Shown here: positions 7,662 through 15,307 of the stretch, in pieces
How positions within the stretch are numbered: position 1 is the first letter of the stretch
How the letters are laid out: every line of letters begins with the position of its first letter
Origin: Microbacterium sp. BH-3-3-3
GTDB lineage: Bacteria > Actinomycetota > Actinomycetes > Actinomycetales > Microbacteriaceae
Direction: 5' to 3'
Assembly (NCBI RefSeq): GCF_007679045.1
Contig: NZ_VEFS01000001.1
Span: 720,610 to 784,609 of the forward strand
DNA length: 64,000 bases
Translations under genes and position numbers: made by a program
Notes under the pieces: model-generated
Told to the model about the DNA's origin: nothing
What the model saw: the letters and a program-made list of their open reading frames with translations, nothing else
Databases searched by the model: none

Positions 7662-10097
7662 TCAGAGCTTGGCGATCGGCGCGATCTTGATGAGCAGCTT
7701 CTTCGGCCCGACCGAGTCGAACCGCACGTGCGCGACGCGCTTCGCGCCTTCGCCGGTCACGGCATCGACGCGGCCCTCGCCGAAGTCGTCGTGGCGGATG
7801 CGGTCGCCGGAGGCGAGCTCCATGTCGCCGTTGTCGCGCACCTTGGCCGGGATGCGGTTGGGGAACTTGCTCGGATCCGCCGGCGCGCGCTTCGGCAGCG
7901 GCACGAGGTCGTCGCCGTAACGGTTGCCCCCGGCCCCGGGCTGGCCGGGACGCCGACCGCGGGCGTTGAGCGCGCGCGACTGCGAACCGCCGCGACCGTT
8001 CACGTCACCGGGCGATTGCCTCCAGTCGATGAGGTCGGCGGGGATCTCCTGCAGGAATCGACTGGGCATCGCGACCGTCACCTCACCGAACTGCGCGCGC
8101 GTCATCGCGAGCGAGACGTGCAGGCGCTTGCGGGCGCGGGTGATGCCGACGTAGAACAACCGTCGCTCCTCCTGCGGACCGCCCGGCTCGTTCGCCGAGA
8201 TGCGGTGCGGCAGCAGGTCTTCTTCGACACCGGTGAGGAACACCGCGTCGTACTCGAGGCCCTTCGCGGTGTGCAGCGTCATGAGCGACACGGATCCCGA
8301 CGCGTCGTCGAGGTCGTCGGCGTCTGCCACGAGGGTGACCTCGGTCAAGAAGTCGATGATCGTGCCCTCGGGGTTGTTGCGCGCGAACTCGCGGGTCACG
8401 GCGACGAGTTCGTCGAGGTTCTCGAGGCGCGCTTCGTCTTGCGGGTCTTTGCTGGCGCGCAGGGCGTCGAAGTAGCCGCTCTTGTTCAGCAGCAGCGTGA
8501 GGCCTTCGGTGACCGAGGTGGAGGGGGCGAGCTCTCCGGATGCCGGGAGCATGACCGCCGTGGCCTCGCTCAGCACCGCGTCGAGTTGGTCGATGGCCTT
8601 CTGCAGCTTCGGGCCGACCCCGATCTGGGCCGAGTTCGCAAGGGCGTCGCGGAAGGTGATGCCGTGCTCGGCGGCGTAGCGGGCGATCGCCGTCTCGGTG
8701 ACGTCGCCGATGCCACGGCGCGGACGGTTGAGGATGCGGCGCAGTGCCATCGAGTCCGCGGGGTTCGAGACGGCGATGAGGTACGCGAGCGCGTCTTTGA
8801 TCTCGGCGCGCTCGTAGAACTTGGTGCCGCCCATGATCTTGTAGGGCACCGCGGAGCGGATGAAGATCTCTTCCAGCGCACGGGACTGCGAGTTGGTGCG
8901 GTAGAACACCGCGACGCCGGAGTAGGGAAGCCCCTTCTTGTGCAGCGCCTCGATCTCGTCGGCGACGAACTGCGCCTCGTCGTGCTGCGAGTAACCGGTG
9001 AAGCCGATGATGGGGTCGCCCGCGCCGACGTCGGTCCACAGCTTCTTGTCTTTGCGGTCGAAGTTGTTCGCGATGACGGCGTTGGCGGCCGAGAGGATGT
9101 TCTGCGTCGACCGGTAGTTCTGCTCGAGGAGCACGACCTTGGCACCCGGGTAGTCGCGCTCGAACTCGCTGATGTTGCGGATGTCGGCGCCGCGGAACGC
9201 GTAGATCGACTGGTCGGAGTCACCGACGACGGTGAGCGAGGCGGCGTCTTCGCCCGCGGGCTCGGCGTCGAAGATCATCATGCCGCCCGACGAGAACGGC
9301 TCGGCATCCGACCCCGGTGCCCGGGTGAGCTCGTGGATGAGCGCGTACTGCGCGTGGTTTGTGTCTTGGTATTCGTCGACCAGGATGTGCCGGAACCGCT
9401 TCCGATAGCGATCGGCGACCTGCGGGAACGCGCGGAAGAGGTAGACCGTCTGCGCGATGAGGTCGTCGAAGTCGAACGCGTTGGCCCGCTGCAGCTCGCG
9501 CTGGTACGAGCCGAAGATCTCGACGAACACGCGCTCGGCGGGGTCGCTCATGTTCGCGGATCGCGCGTACGACTCGGCATCCGCCAGCTCGTTCTTCAGC
9601 TTCGAGATGCGGCTCTGCGTGCCGGCCGGGGTGAGGCCGAACGAGTCGCCCTCGTGCTCTTTGACGAGACGCTTGATGAGGGCGCGCGAGTCGCCCGAGT
9701 CGTAGATCGTGAACGACTTGGTGAAGCCGAACTGCTCGGCCTCGCGCCGCAGAATGCGCACGCACGCCGAGTGGAACGTCGAGATCCACATGCCGTCGGC
9801 TTTCTGCCCGATGAGCTGGTGAACGCGCTCGCGCATCTCGCCGGCGGCCTTGTTGGTGAAGGTGATCGCGAGGATCTGACTCGGATACGCCTCGCGCGTG
9901 CGCAGCAGCGACGCGATGCGGCGCGTGAGCACACTCGTCTTGCCCGAACCCGCGCCCGCGACGATCAGCAGCGCCTGCCCGCGATAGGTGACGGCCTCGC
10001 GCTGGGGGCCGTTCAGGCCCTCGAGCAGGTCGGCGTCGGGGCGGGCCGACGACGGCGCGGGGCCGTCGAAGATGAGTGGCGTGGAGGCATCGGTCAT
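7662..10097 (-). CDS. pcrA: ATP-dependent DNA helicase PcrA/UvrD
   Basis: An 811-residue superfamily 1A 3'-5' DNA helicase used in nucleotide excision repair and replication restart. The Walker A motif GAGSGKT is at residues 48-54. Motif II is seen as VDEYQDT, motif III as GDSDQSIYAFRGAD and motif IV as LEQNYRST. Motifs V/VI appear in LMTLHTAKGLEYDAVFLTG and FYVGITRARKRLHVS. The C-terminal tail ends with the UvrD/PcrA extension (RHDDFGEGRVDAVTG), which binds RNA polymerase in characterised homologues. Length is typical for actinobacterial PcrA. The ATG gives MTDASTPL. Confidence 0.95.
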   Translation of the reverse strand: MTDASTPLIFDGPAPSSARPDADLLEGLNGPQREAVTYRGQALLIVAGAGSGKTSVLTRRIASLLRTREAYPSQILAITFTNKAAGEMRERVHQLIGQKADGMWISTFHSACVRILRREAEQFGFTKSFTIYDSGDSRALIKRLVKEHEGDSFGLTPAGTQSRISKLKNELADAESYARSANMSDPAERVFVEIFGSYQRELQRANAFDFDDLIAQTVYLFRAFPQVADRYRKRFRHILVDEYQDTNHAQYALIHELTRAPGSDAEPFSSGGMMIFDAEPAGEDAASLTVVGDSDQSIYAFRGADIRNISEFERDYPGAKVVLLEQNYRSTQNILSAANAVIANNFDRKDKKLWTDVGAGDPIIGFTGYSQHDEAQFVADEIEALHKKGLPYSGVAVFYRTNSQSRALEEIFIRSAVPYKIMGGTKFYERAEIKDALAYLIAVSNPADSMALRRILNRPRRGIGDVTETAIARYAAEHGITFRDALANSAQIGVGPKLQKAIDQLDAVLSEATAVMLPASGELAPSTSVTEGLTLLLNKSGYFDALRASKDPQDEARLENLDELVAVTREFARNNPEGTIIDFLTEVTLVADADDLDDASGSVSLMTLHTAKGLEYDAVFLTGVEEDLLPHRISANEPGGPQEERRLFYVGITRARKRLHVSLAMTRAQFGEVTVAMPSRFLQEIPADLIDWRQSPGDVNGRGGSQSRALNARGRRPGQPGAGGNRYGDDLVPLPKRAPADPSKFPNRIPAKVRDNGDMELASGDRIRHDDFGEGRVDAVTGEGAKRVAHVRFDSVGPKKLLIKIAPIAKL

Positions 10098-10171
10098 GGC
10101 GGATCAAGTCTAGGCGGGGCCTCCGACATCGGCCCCCGGTGGGCTCCCTCTCGCGCTTCGGTGCGCGCGGG

Positions 10172-10337
10172 GTGGCCCCGGGGCCACGTTCAACGCCCCG
10201 GGGCCACGCCCGACGCCCCACATCCGCGCGGCAGGCCACGTTCAACGCCCCGGGGCCACGCCCGACGCCCCACAACCGCGCGGCCGGTCACCCGCAACGC
10301 CCCGCGTCCACGCCCAGCGCCGCACAACCCCGCGGCA
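10172..10337. repeat. GTGGCCCC palindrome plus 52-bp tandem repeat (three copies)
   Basis: The palindrome GTGGCCCCGGGGCCAC is at 10172-10187. Overlapping it, a 52-bp unit that begins GGCCACGTTCAACGCC is repeated at about 10182, 10234 and 10286, the last copy degenerate. The repeats fill the 267-bp gap between the pcrA start and the stop of the next gene on the same strand. No promoter for pcrA stands out, though one must lie within or next to the array. Confidence 0.7.
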
Positions 10338-10364
10338 CCCACCGCCGCGTCAACGGGCCTGCGC

Positions 10365-10841
10365 TCAGACCCGCTCTTCGCCCGCCGCCCCCGCCGACAG
10401 CAGCGACTGCGCGCGGGCCAGGTGCTCGGCATCCACCGTCACATCCCATCGCTCGGCCTCGAAGCCCTGCACCGACGAGAAGTCGCGGCGACCGCCGGTC
10501 ATCGCGTGGCCGACGAAGCCGAAGACCGCGCCCCACACCGCTCCGAGCACGAGGCCCAACAGCAGCAGGCCGAGGAATCCGGTCGGGGTCAGCAGCCCCA
10601 CGAGCACGCCGATCATCAGGCCGAACCACGCGCCCGACGCCGCGCCCAGCAGAGCCGCGCGCCCGCGGGTGAGGCGGCCGGTGATCTGCTCGACGATGCG
10701 CACGTCGTGCCCGACGATCGCGGTGTGCTCGACCGGGAATCCGGCATCCGACAGCCGGTCCACGGCGGCCTGCGCGCCGGTGTAGTCGCTGAAGCTCGAC
10801 AGGACGCGACGCTCGGGGGTGGCGCGGGTGATATCGGACAT
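10365..10841 (-). CDS. General stress protein 17M-like membrane protein
   Basis: A 158-residue protein. The N-terminal 45 residues match the general stress protein 17M-like region (SSFSDYTGAQAAVDRLSDAGF). Two glycine-rich membrane segments follow (about 66-84 and 86-108, containing GLMIGVLVGLL and GLLLLGLVLGAVWGAVFGFVG), and the tail is soluble. The start at 10841 (MSDITRAT) is preceded by GGAAGGAA at proper spacing, so it is preferred over an ATG 27 bases further upstream. Such proteins are common and uncharacterised in Actinobacteria and may be stress-induced membrane proteins. Confidence 0.8.
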   Translation of the reverse strand: MSDITRATPERRVLSSFSDYTGAQAAVDRLSDAGFPVEHTAIVGHDVRIVEQITGRLTRGRAALLGAASGAWFGLMIGVLVGLLTPTGFLGLLLLGLVLGAVWGAVFGFVGHAMTGGRRDFSSVQGFEAERWDVTVDAEHLARAQSLLSAGAAGEERV

Positions 10842-10979
10842 GGGGGTTCCTTCCCTCGGTGACCTCACGTTAACGCCGCCGACCGAGCACGATGGGCGCT
10901 TGCGCGGCGCGCGAGCAGCGATTAGTCACCGGGAGTCAAACCCCGGATGCCACCCCGCTGCGCCCGCGAGAATGGAGGC

Positions 10980-11390
10980 ATGCGCTTGATCCTCAACGTC
11001 CTCTGGCTCGTACTCTCGGGTTTCTGGCTCTTCCTCGGCTATCTCGCCGCGGGGATCGTGCTGTGCGTGCTGATCGTGACGATCCCGTGGGGCATCGCGT
11101 CGTTCCGCATCGGCCTGTACTCGCTGTGGCCCTTCGGGCGCGAGATCGTCGCCAAGCCCCGCGCGGGCGTCGCGTCGTTCCTCGGCAACGTCGTGTGGGT
11201 GATCCTGGCCGGGTGGTGGCTCGCCCTCGGCCACATCTTCACCGGCCTGCTGTTGTGCGTGACGATCATCGGCATCCCGCTCGGCATCGCGAACTTCAAG
11301 CTCGTGCCCGTCTCGCTCATGCCCCTGGGCAAAGAGGTGCGCGAGATCCGCCGCGGCGGGCCGTTCGATGCGACCCTTGGGCGCCGCTGA
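10980..11390 (+). CDS. YccF domain-containing membrane protein
   Basis: A 136-residue inner-membrane protein with two YccF domains in tandem. Each contains the pattern W-x5-GWW/FW followed by a hydrophobic stretch with the signature TIPWGIASFRIG (first) and TIIGIPLGIANFKL (second). Four membrane segments are likely. The biochemical function is unknown. It starts at the ATG at 10980 (MRLILNVLW) and is divergent from the stress protein, with 138 bp between the starts. Its stop lies three bases from the stop of the next, convergent gene. Confidence 0.88.
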   Translation: MRLILNVLWLVLSGFWLFLGYLAAGIVLCVLIVTIPWGIASFRIGLYSLWPFGREIVAKPRAGVASFLGNVVWVILAGWWLALGHIFTGLLLCVTIIGIPLGIANFKLVPVSLMPLGKEVREIRRGGPFDATLGRR

Positions 11391-11393
11391 CGC

Positions 11394-12335
11394 TCAGCTT
11401 CGACGGCTGCGGTCGTAGACGCGCTGCGGCAGGGCGAGCACGACGCCCACCACGGTGATGACGGCGCCGATGACGGCGGTGACCGTGACGACCTCGATCG
11501 GCAGAGCGCCTTCTCGCACGGCTGTCATGCGCGCCAGGTCCCACGGCAGCACGCCGATCTGCTCGTTCCACGAACGCAGCGCGTCGCCGACGCCGAGCAG
11601 AGCGATGGTGGTCGCGGGCAGCGCGTAGCCCACGCCCACTCCGGCGAGCGCGACACCCGCGGCGCGGCGCCGGCCGAGCTGGGCCGACAGCGACCAGCCC
11701 GCGGCGACGAACACCCAGGCCACCAGGGCGAAGGCGATCGCGAGATAGGCGATGCGCACGACCGGCGACGACCACAGCGCCGGCCAGATCCCCTCGGGCC
11801 CCGACAGGGCGATCGCGATCAGAGCGAAGACGCAGCGCAGCACGAGGGCACCACCGACGGCCGCGATGATGGGCCACGGAGAACGGCGGCCGAGCAGCAG
11901 TCGCACCACGGCGGCGAAGAGCAGCCAGCCGCCGATCGCGACGAGCACGCTCCACAGGCCGTCGCGCGGCGCCTGCACGACGCGGGTGGCCACGAGCAGA
12001 CCGCCGGGCACGATGATCATCAGCCAGCGATCGAGCGGCAGCACGCCGAGGCTCGATTCGCGGGCCCGCCACGGACGGGTCGAGGCGATCCACGAGGCGC
12101 GGGCCGCGGCGGCCCCGGGGCGGCGAACCAGACGCGTGCGGGCGGCGACCATGCCGATCACGAGCCATGCCGCACCGAGGGCGAAGAAGAAGCGAGCGAG
12201 CCACTCCGTCGTGGAGTCGACCTCGGCGGGCTGCCGGGCGAACGGATCGACGATCGCGGCAAGGATCACGCCGAGCAGAAGCAGGACTCCGGCGTAGGTC
12301 AGGGCCATCATGCCTCGCCCCGCCGTCGTCGCCAT
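11394..12335 (-). CDS. Polytopic membrane protein of unknown function
   Basis: A 313-residue protein with about eight hydrophobic segments, for example ALTYAGVLLLLGVILAAIV near the N terminus and VVTVTAVIGAVITVVGVVLAL near the C terminus. It ends in a basic tail (PQRVYDRSRRS). I do not recognise a named family. The first segment follows a short basic N terminus, consistent with an inside N terminus. The gene is convergent with the YccF gene and its start faces the dyad-containing spacer at 12336-12555. Confidence 0.75.
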   Translation of the reverse strand: MATTAGRGMMALTYAGVLLLLGVILAAIVDPFARQPAEVDSTTEWLARFFFALGAAWLVIGMVAARTRLVRRPGAAAARASWIASTRPWRARESSLGVLPLDRWLMIIVPGGLLVATRVVQAPRDGLWSVLVAIGGWLLFAAVVRLLLGRRSPWPIIAAVGGALVLRCVFALIAIALSGPEGIWPALWSSPVVRIAYLAIAFALVAWVFVAAGWSLSAQLGRRRAAGVALAGVGVGYALPATTIALLGVGDALRSWNEQIGVLPWDLARMTAVREGALPIEVVTVTAVIGAVITVVGVVLALPQRVYDRSRRS

Positions 12336-12400
12336 GCACCTACGTTACCCGCCGGTGGCACCGCTCCCGGACGCGGGCCGCGGGAGGCCCCACCCCTCGC

Positions 12401-12478
12401 CGTCGTGCGGGCGCCATCGTCGACACGCCGATTCCGCGGCATCCGGAAACGGCGTGTCGACCCCTGATCCGCACGACG
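12401..12478. repeat. Nested perfect inverted repeat (CGTCGTGCGG / GTCGACACGCCG)
   Basis: The outer arms CGTCGTGCGG (12401-12410) and CCGCACGACG (12469-12478) are perfect. The inner arms GTCGACACGCCG (12419-12430) and CGGCGTGTCGAC (12450-12461) are also perfect. The centre holds TTCC...GGAA around GGCATCC. Total length is 78 bp, very near the 77-84 bp of the other nested dyads. It lies in the 220-bp gap between the membrane-protein start and the VOC gene stop, and could end VOC transcription from the minus strand. Confidence 0.7.
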
Positions 12479-12555
12479 GTCGCGACCCCGGCGACCCGGA
12501 CGAATGAGAGAAGAAAGACCCCGGATGCCGCCGCCCACCCGACCCGATCGCGACC

Positions 12556-12924
12556 TCAGCCGCGGTCGTGAAGGGTGACGTGGTACCCGTCGGGGTCGGC
12601 GAAGGTGAACGTGCGGCCGAAGGGGCCGTCGATCGGGTCCATCACGATGCGGTGGCCGTCGGCGGCGAGCTCGTCGTGGATCTCCTGCACGCCGGTGGCG
12701 TGAAGCCAGACCGCGACGCCGATTCCCGGCTGGGCGACGTCGGTCAGATCGGTGGCGGGGGCGAGGTCGCGCAAGGCGAAGGCGATGGGCGTCGTGTCGA
12801 AGACGACAGCGTGAGGCGGGCCCGCGGGCGAGCGCCGCAGGCCGAGGTACTTCTCGTAGAAGGCGTGCGACGCGGCGAGGTCGCGCACCTGGAGGGAAAG
12901 GAAGTCGGGTCCGGTGACGGGCAT
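12556..12924 (-). CDS. VOC family (glyoxalase/bleomycin resistance-like) protein
   Basis: A 122-residue single vicinal-oxygen-chelate fold protein with two beta-alpha-beta-beta-beta modules. It begins LSLQVRDLAASHAFYEKYLGL and ends RTFTFADPDGYHVTLHD, the usual VOC signature at the C terminus. It may bind a metal and act on a toxic or electrophilic small molecule, or sequester an antibiotic. A strong ribosome site (AAGGAGA) precedes the ATG. It is divergent from a MarR regulator, with two perfect operator dyads in the 55-bp gap, so it is almost certainly controlled by that regulator. Confidence 0.88.
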   Translation of the reverse strand: MPVTGPDFLSLQVRDLAASHAFYEKYLGLRRSPAGPPHAVVFDTTPIAFALRDLAPATDLTDVAQPGIGVAVWLHATGVQEIHDELAADGHRIVMDPIDGPFGRTFTFADPDGYHVTLHDRG

Positions 12925-12939
12925 GAGGTTCTCCTTGCG

Positions 12940-12955
12940 TGTCAGTTATCTGACA
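12940..12955. promoter_or_regulatory. MarR operator dyad 1
   Basis: TGTCAG-TTAT-CTGACA is a perfect 6-4-6 inverted repeat in the 55-bp gap between the VOC gene and marR. It is identical in arms and spacer length to the second dyad 25 bp away, a spacing of about 2.4 helical turns. It is the likely binding site of the adjacent MarR dimer and lies close to the VOC start. Confidence 0.8.
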
Positions 12956-12964
12956 TTGACTGTA

Positions 12965-12980
12965 TGTCAGAATACTGACA
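12965..12980. promoter_or_regulatory. MarR operator dyad 2, touching the marR start codon
   Basis: TGTCAG-AATA-CTGACA is a perfect 6-4-6 inverted repeat, extended by one matched pair on each side. Its last base is the A of the marR ATG at 12980. Binding here would block marR expression directly, giving autorepression. The overlap also suggests that the marR message may be leaderless. Confidence 0.8.
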
Positions 12981-13417
12981 TGACGCAAGAGGCGATCGAC
13001 CTGAACACCTCCCTGGGCTACCTCCTCAAGGAGGCGGCGAGCGCGCTGCGCGTGGCGATGGAAGACGTGCTGCGCCCCCTCGGAATGACGGTCACGCACT
13101 ACTCGTGCCTCGAATTGCTCAAGCAGCGACCCGGCTTGTCGAACTCCGACCTCGCCCGCGGCGCCTTCGTCACCCGCCAGTCGATGAACGTGCTGCTGCA
13201 GACCCTCGAGCGCGAGGGCATCGTCGAGCGCCCGGATGCCGCGCCGGTCGGCAAGGTGCTCCCCACGCGCCTCACGGCGAAGGGTCGCGCCGCCCTCGAG
13301 GAGGCGAGCGCCGCCGTCCGCAGCGTGGAGAAGCGGATGCTGAGCGGCATGACGGATGCCGAGCAGAAGGCGGCCCTGGTGGCCCTGCGCTCGATGGTGA
13401 CCTCGCTACGGAACTGA
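12980..13417 (+). CDS. MarR family transcriptional regulator
   Basis: A 145-residue winged-helix regulator. Helices around residues 10-40 form the dimer region. The DNA-binding core runs from HYSCLELLKQRPGLSNSDLA through FVTRQSMNVLLQTLEREGIVER to a wing ending VLPTRLTAKGRAAL. It is divergent from the VOC gene and has two perfect operators at 12940-12980. The start at 12980 lacks a Shine-Dalgarno sequence and lies inside the second operator; a leaderless transcript is possible. A DMT exporter follows 32 bp downstream and may be in the same regulon. The ligand is unknown. Confidence 0.9.
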   Translation: MTQEAIDLNTSLGYLLKEAASALRVAMEDVLRPLGMTVTHYSCLELLKQRPGLSNSDLARGAFVTRQSMNVLLQTLEREGIVERPDAAPVGKVLPTRLTAKGRAALEEASAAVRSVEKRMLSGMTDAEQKAALVALRSMVTSLRN

Positions 13418-13449
13418 CGCCGCATCGCGGATTGTGTAACAATCCATCC

Positions 13450-14373
13450 ATGCTTCCCGCTCTCGCGATCCTCGCCGCGGCGCTGTGCTTCTCGACCACC
13501 GGCACCGCGCAGGCTCTCGCGGGGGTGGACGCCTCCCCCGTGGCGGTCGGAGCCGCGCGCATCGTCGTGGGCGGCGGCATCCTGGGACTGCTCGCCCTGG
13601 CCCGGCGGCGCTCGACACCTGCGCGCGCGGCGTCGGGCGGCGTCGTGGCTTCCCGCGGTTCGCTCGCGGGCCTCATCGCCCTCGGCGCGGTCGGGGTGCT
13701 CGCGTATCAACCGCTCTTCTTCCTCGGCACGCGCGACAACGGCGTCGCGATCGGCACGGTCGTCGCGCTCGGTTCGGCGCCCATCGCGACCGGGATCGCG
13801 GATGCCGTGCGCCTCCGCCGCGCTCCCTCGAGCCGCTGGATGCTCGCCACCGCCATCGCCCTGGCCGGGGTGATCCTCGTGTCGGGCGTCACCGGCGGAG
13901 CGGTCGCGCTGACCCCCGGCGGCCTGCTCGCGTCGGCCGGCGCGGGAATGTCGTACGCCCTCTATACGGTGTGCGGCAAGGCGCTGATCGAGAGGGGGTG
14001 GGATTCCACGCGCGTCATGGGTACCGTCTTCGGTGTGGCCGCCATCGCGAGCGCTCCCGTGCTGCTGCTCGCCGGAAGCGCGTGGCTGCTGACCCCGAAC
14101 GGCCTCGCGCTCGCGGTGTGGCTGGGCGTCGTGACGACGACGATCGCGTACCTGCTGTTCGGACGGGGCCTCGCCCGCCTGAGCGCCGTGACGGTGTCGA
14201 CGCTCACTCTGGCCGAACCGTTGGCCGCGACGCTGCTCGGACTCTTCGTGCTGCACGAGCAGCTGACCCCCGTGAGCGCGGTCGGCCTGACCCTCATCGC
14301 GGTGGGTCTCGCCGTGGTGTCGACTCCCTCGCGTCGGCGTGAGGGGGTTCCGGATGCCGCGTCCCCAGCCTGA
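13450..14373 (+). CDS. EamA/DMT family exporter
   Basis: A 307-residue drug/metabolite transporter with ten membrane segments arranged as two EamA repeats. The second repeat begins near GGLLASAGAGMSYALYTV and ends with the typical ...LFVLHEQLTPVSAVGLTLIAVGLAVV. It probably exports an amino acid, drug or metabolite by proton antiport. It follows marR on the same strand with a 32-bp gap and overlaps the next gene, a GntR regulator, by 20 bp. Either regulator could control it. Confidence 0.88.
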   Translation: MLPALAILAAALCFSTTGTAQALAGVDASPVAVGAARIVVGGGILGLLALARRRSTPARAASGGVVASRGSLAGLIALGAVGVLAYQPLFFLGTRDNGVAIGTVVALGSAPIATGIADAVRLRRAPSSRWMLATAIALAGVILVSGVTGGAVALTPGGLLASAGAGMSYALYTVCGKALIERGWDSTRVMGTVFGVAAIASAPVLLLAGSAWLLTPNGLALAVWLGVVTTTIAYLLFGRGLARLSAVTVSTLTLAEPLAATLLGLFVLHEQLTPVSAVGLTLIAVGLAVVSTPSRRREGVPDAASPA

Positions 14374-15094
14374 CGCCCACGACGCCGCGGCCGCACGGTC
14401 GAGCGCGGCCGAACGCTCCCCCGCCGACCGGGGAACACGGCCCCCGAGGAGAACGGGCACCCCGGGCCCTCGCGCGGCTGACCTGCTCGCCGACACCATC
14501 CGTGCGGCGATCCTCGCGGGTGACCTTGCGCCCGGCACGCCCCTGCGCGAAGAAGAGCTGAGCGCGACGCACCGCGTCTCACGCCATACCGCCCGCACCG
14601 CGCTCGCGACACTCACCGGCGAGCGCCTCGCGGTGGCCGAGCCCTACCGCGGAGTGCGCGTCTCGCTGCTCGACGACGACGCCCTCATCGCTCTGCAGCA
14701 GCTGCGGTGCGCCCTCGAAACCGAGGCGTTGCGGATCGTCCGCGACCGCGGCATCCGCCCGCCTGACGTCGACGCGGCTCTCGACGAGCTTGCGAGGGCG
14801 GAGGCCGCGGACGACTGGCCCGCCACGCTCGCCGCCCACGCGCGCGTGCATCTCGCGCTGGTCGACGCCGCGAGCAGTCCTCGCATCGTGGAGGAGTACC
14901 GCCGCCTCGACTCCGAGATGCACCTGCTGCTGACCCATGTGCGGCCGGCCTACGCCCCGGGCGCGCTGACCACCGAGCACCGGGCCTACGTCGCCGACGC
15001 CCTGCGCGACCCCGAACGTGCGGTGCGCGCGCACCTCGACCACTCGACGCGGGCAATCATCGACGGACGCAGCGCGCGTTCGCCCCGCATGTGA
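14354..15094 (+). CDS. GntR family regulator with FCD domain
   Basis: A 246-residue regulator. After a disordered basic leader (1-40) comes a GntR winged helix (about 42-105: IRAAILAGDLAPGTPLREEELSATHRVSRHTARTALATL), then an all-helical FCD effector domain (about 110-240) with the metal-ligand-type residues of FadR-C proteins, for example HLALVDAASSPRIVEEY and the C-terminal RAHLDHS. The ATG at 14354 is preceded by GAGGGGG and is chosen over a GTG 15 bases upstream. It overlaps the exporter gene, so the two are probably co-transcribed. The ligand is likely a small carboxylate. Confidence 0.88.
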   Translation: MPRPQPDAHDAAAARSSAAERSPADRGTRPPRRTGTPGPRAADLLADTIRAAILAGDLAPGTPLREEELSATHRVSRHTARTALATLTGERLAVAEPYRGVRVSLLDDDALIALQQLRCALETEALRIVRDRGIRPPDVDAALDELARAEAADDWPATLAAHARVHLALVDAASSPRIVEEYRRLDSEMHLLLTHVRPAYAPGALTTEHRAYVADALRDPERAVRAHLDHSTRAIIDGRSARSPRM

Positions 15095-15162
15095 CGACAC
15101 ATCCCGTCACGCTTCGCAACGCCCATTCGAGCGGTTCATGGCCCGCGTTAGCGTGGTCGCAT

Positions 15163-15238
15163 CGCGGCGATCCGGGCGGTCCCGGGCCTCGGCTCATAAC
15201 CGAAGGCGTGGCGGGTTCGACTCCCGCCGTCGCGTCCA
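15163..15238 (+). tRNA. tRNA-Met(CAT)-like gene with aberrant D arm
   Basis: The 76-nt segment ends in an encoded CCA. The acceptor strands CGCGGCG (15163-15169) and CGTCGCG (15228-15234) pair with one G-U. The T arm GCGGG-TTCGACT-CCCGC (15211-15227) is perfect. The anticodon loop CTCATAA (15193-15199) carries CAT at 15195-15197. The anticodon stem has a C-A mismatch at its base. Positions 8-9 read AT instead of the usual T-purine, and the D arm is a plain CCGG hairpin with a six-base loop lacking normal D-loop features. It may be a diverged elongator tRNA-Met or tRNA-Ile2, or a decaying copy. Confidence 0.6.
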
Positions 15239-15307
15239 CTTATAGTCACGACCGCCTGCATTCGCGGCCCAAAATGCGGCCATCTGTTCGGCTACGGTGA
15301 GATTTCG

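Noticed and set aside
6999..10862. A 1287-codon open frame on the plus strand opposite the helicase gene
   Set aside because: It has biased, repetitive composition (Arg, Asp, Val, Glu-rich), no domain, and lies exactly antisense to pcrA and repeat spacer; high-GC antisense frames of this kind are usual.
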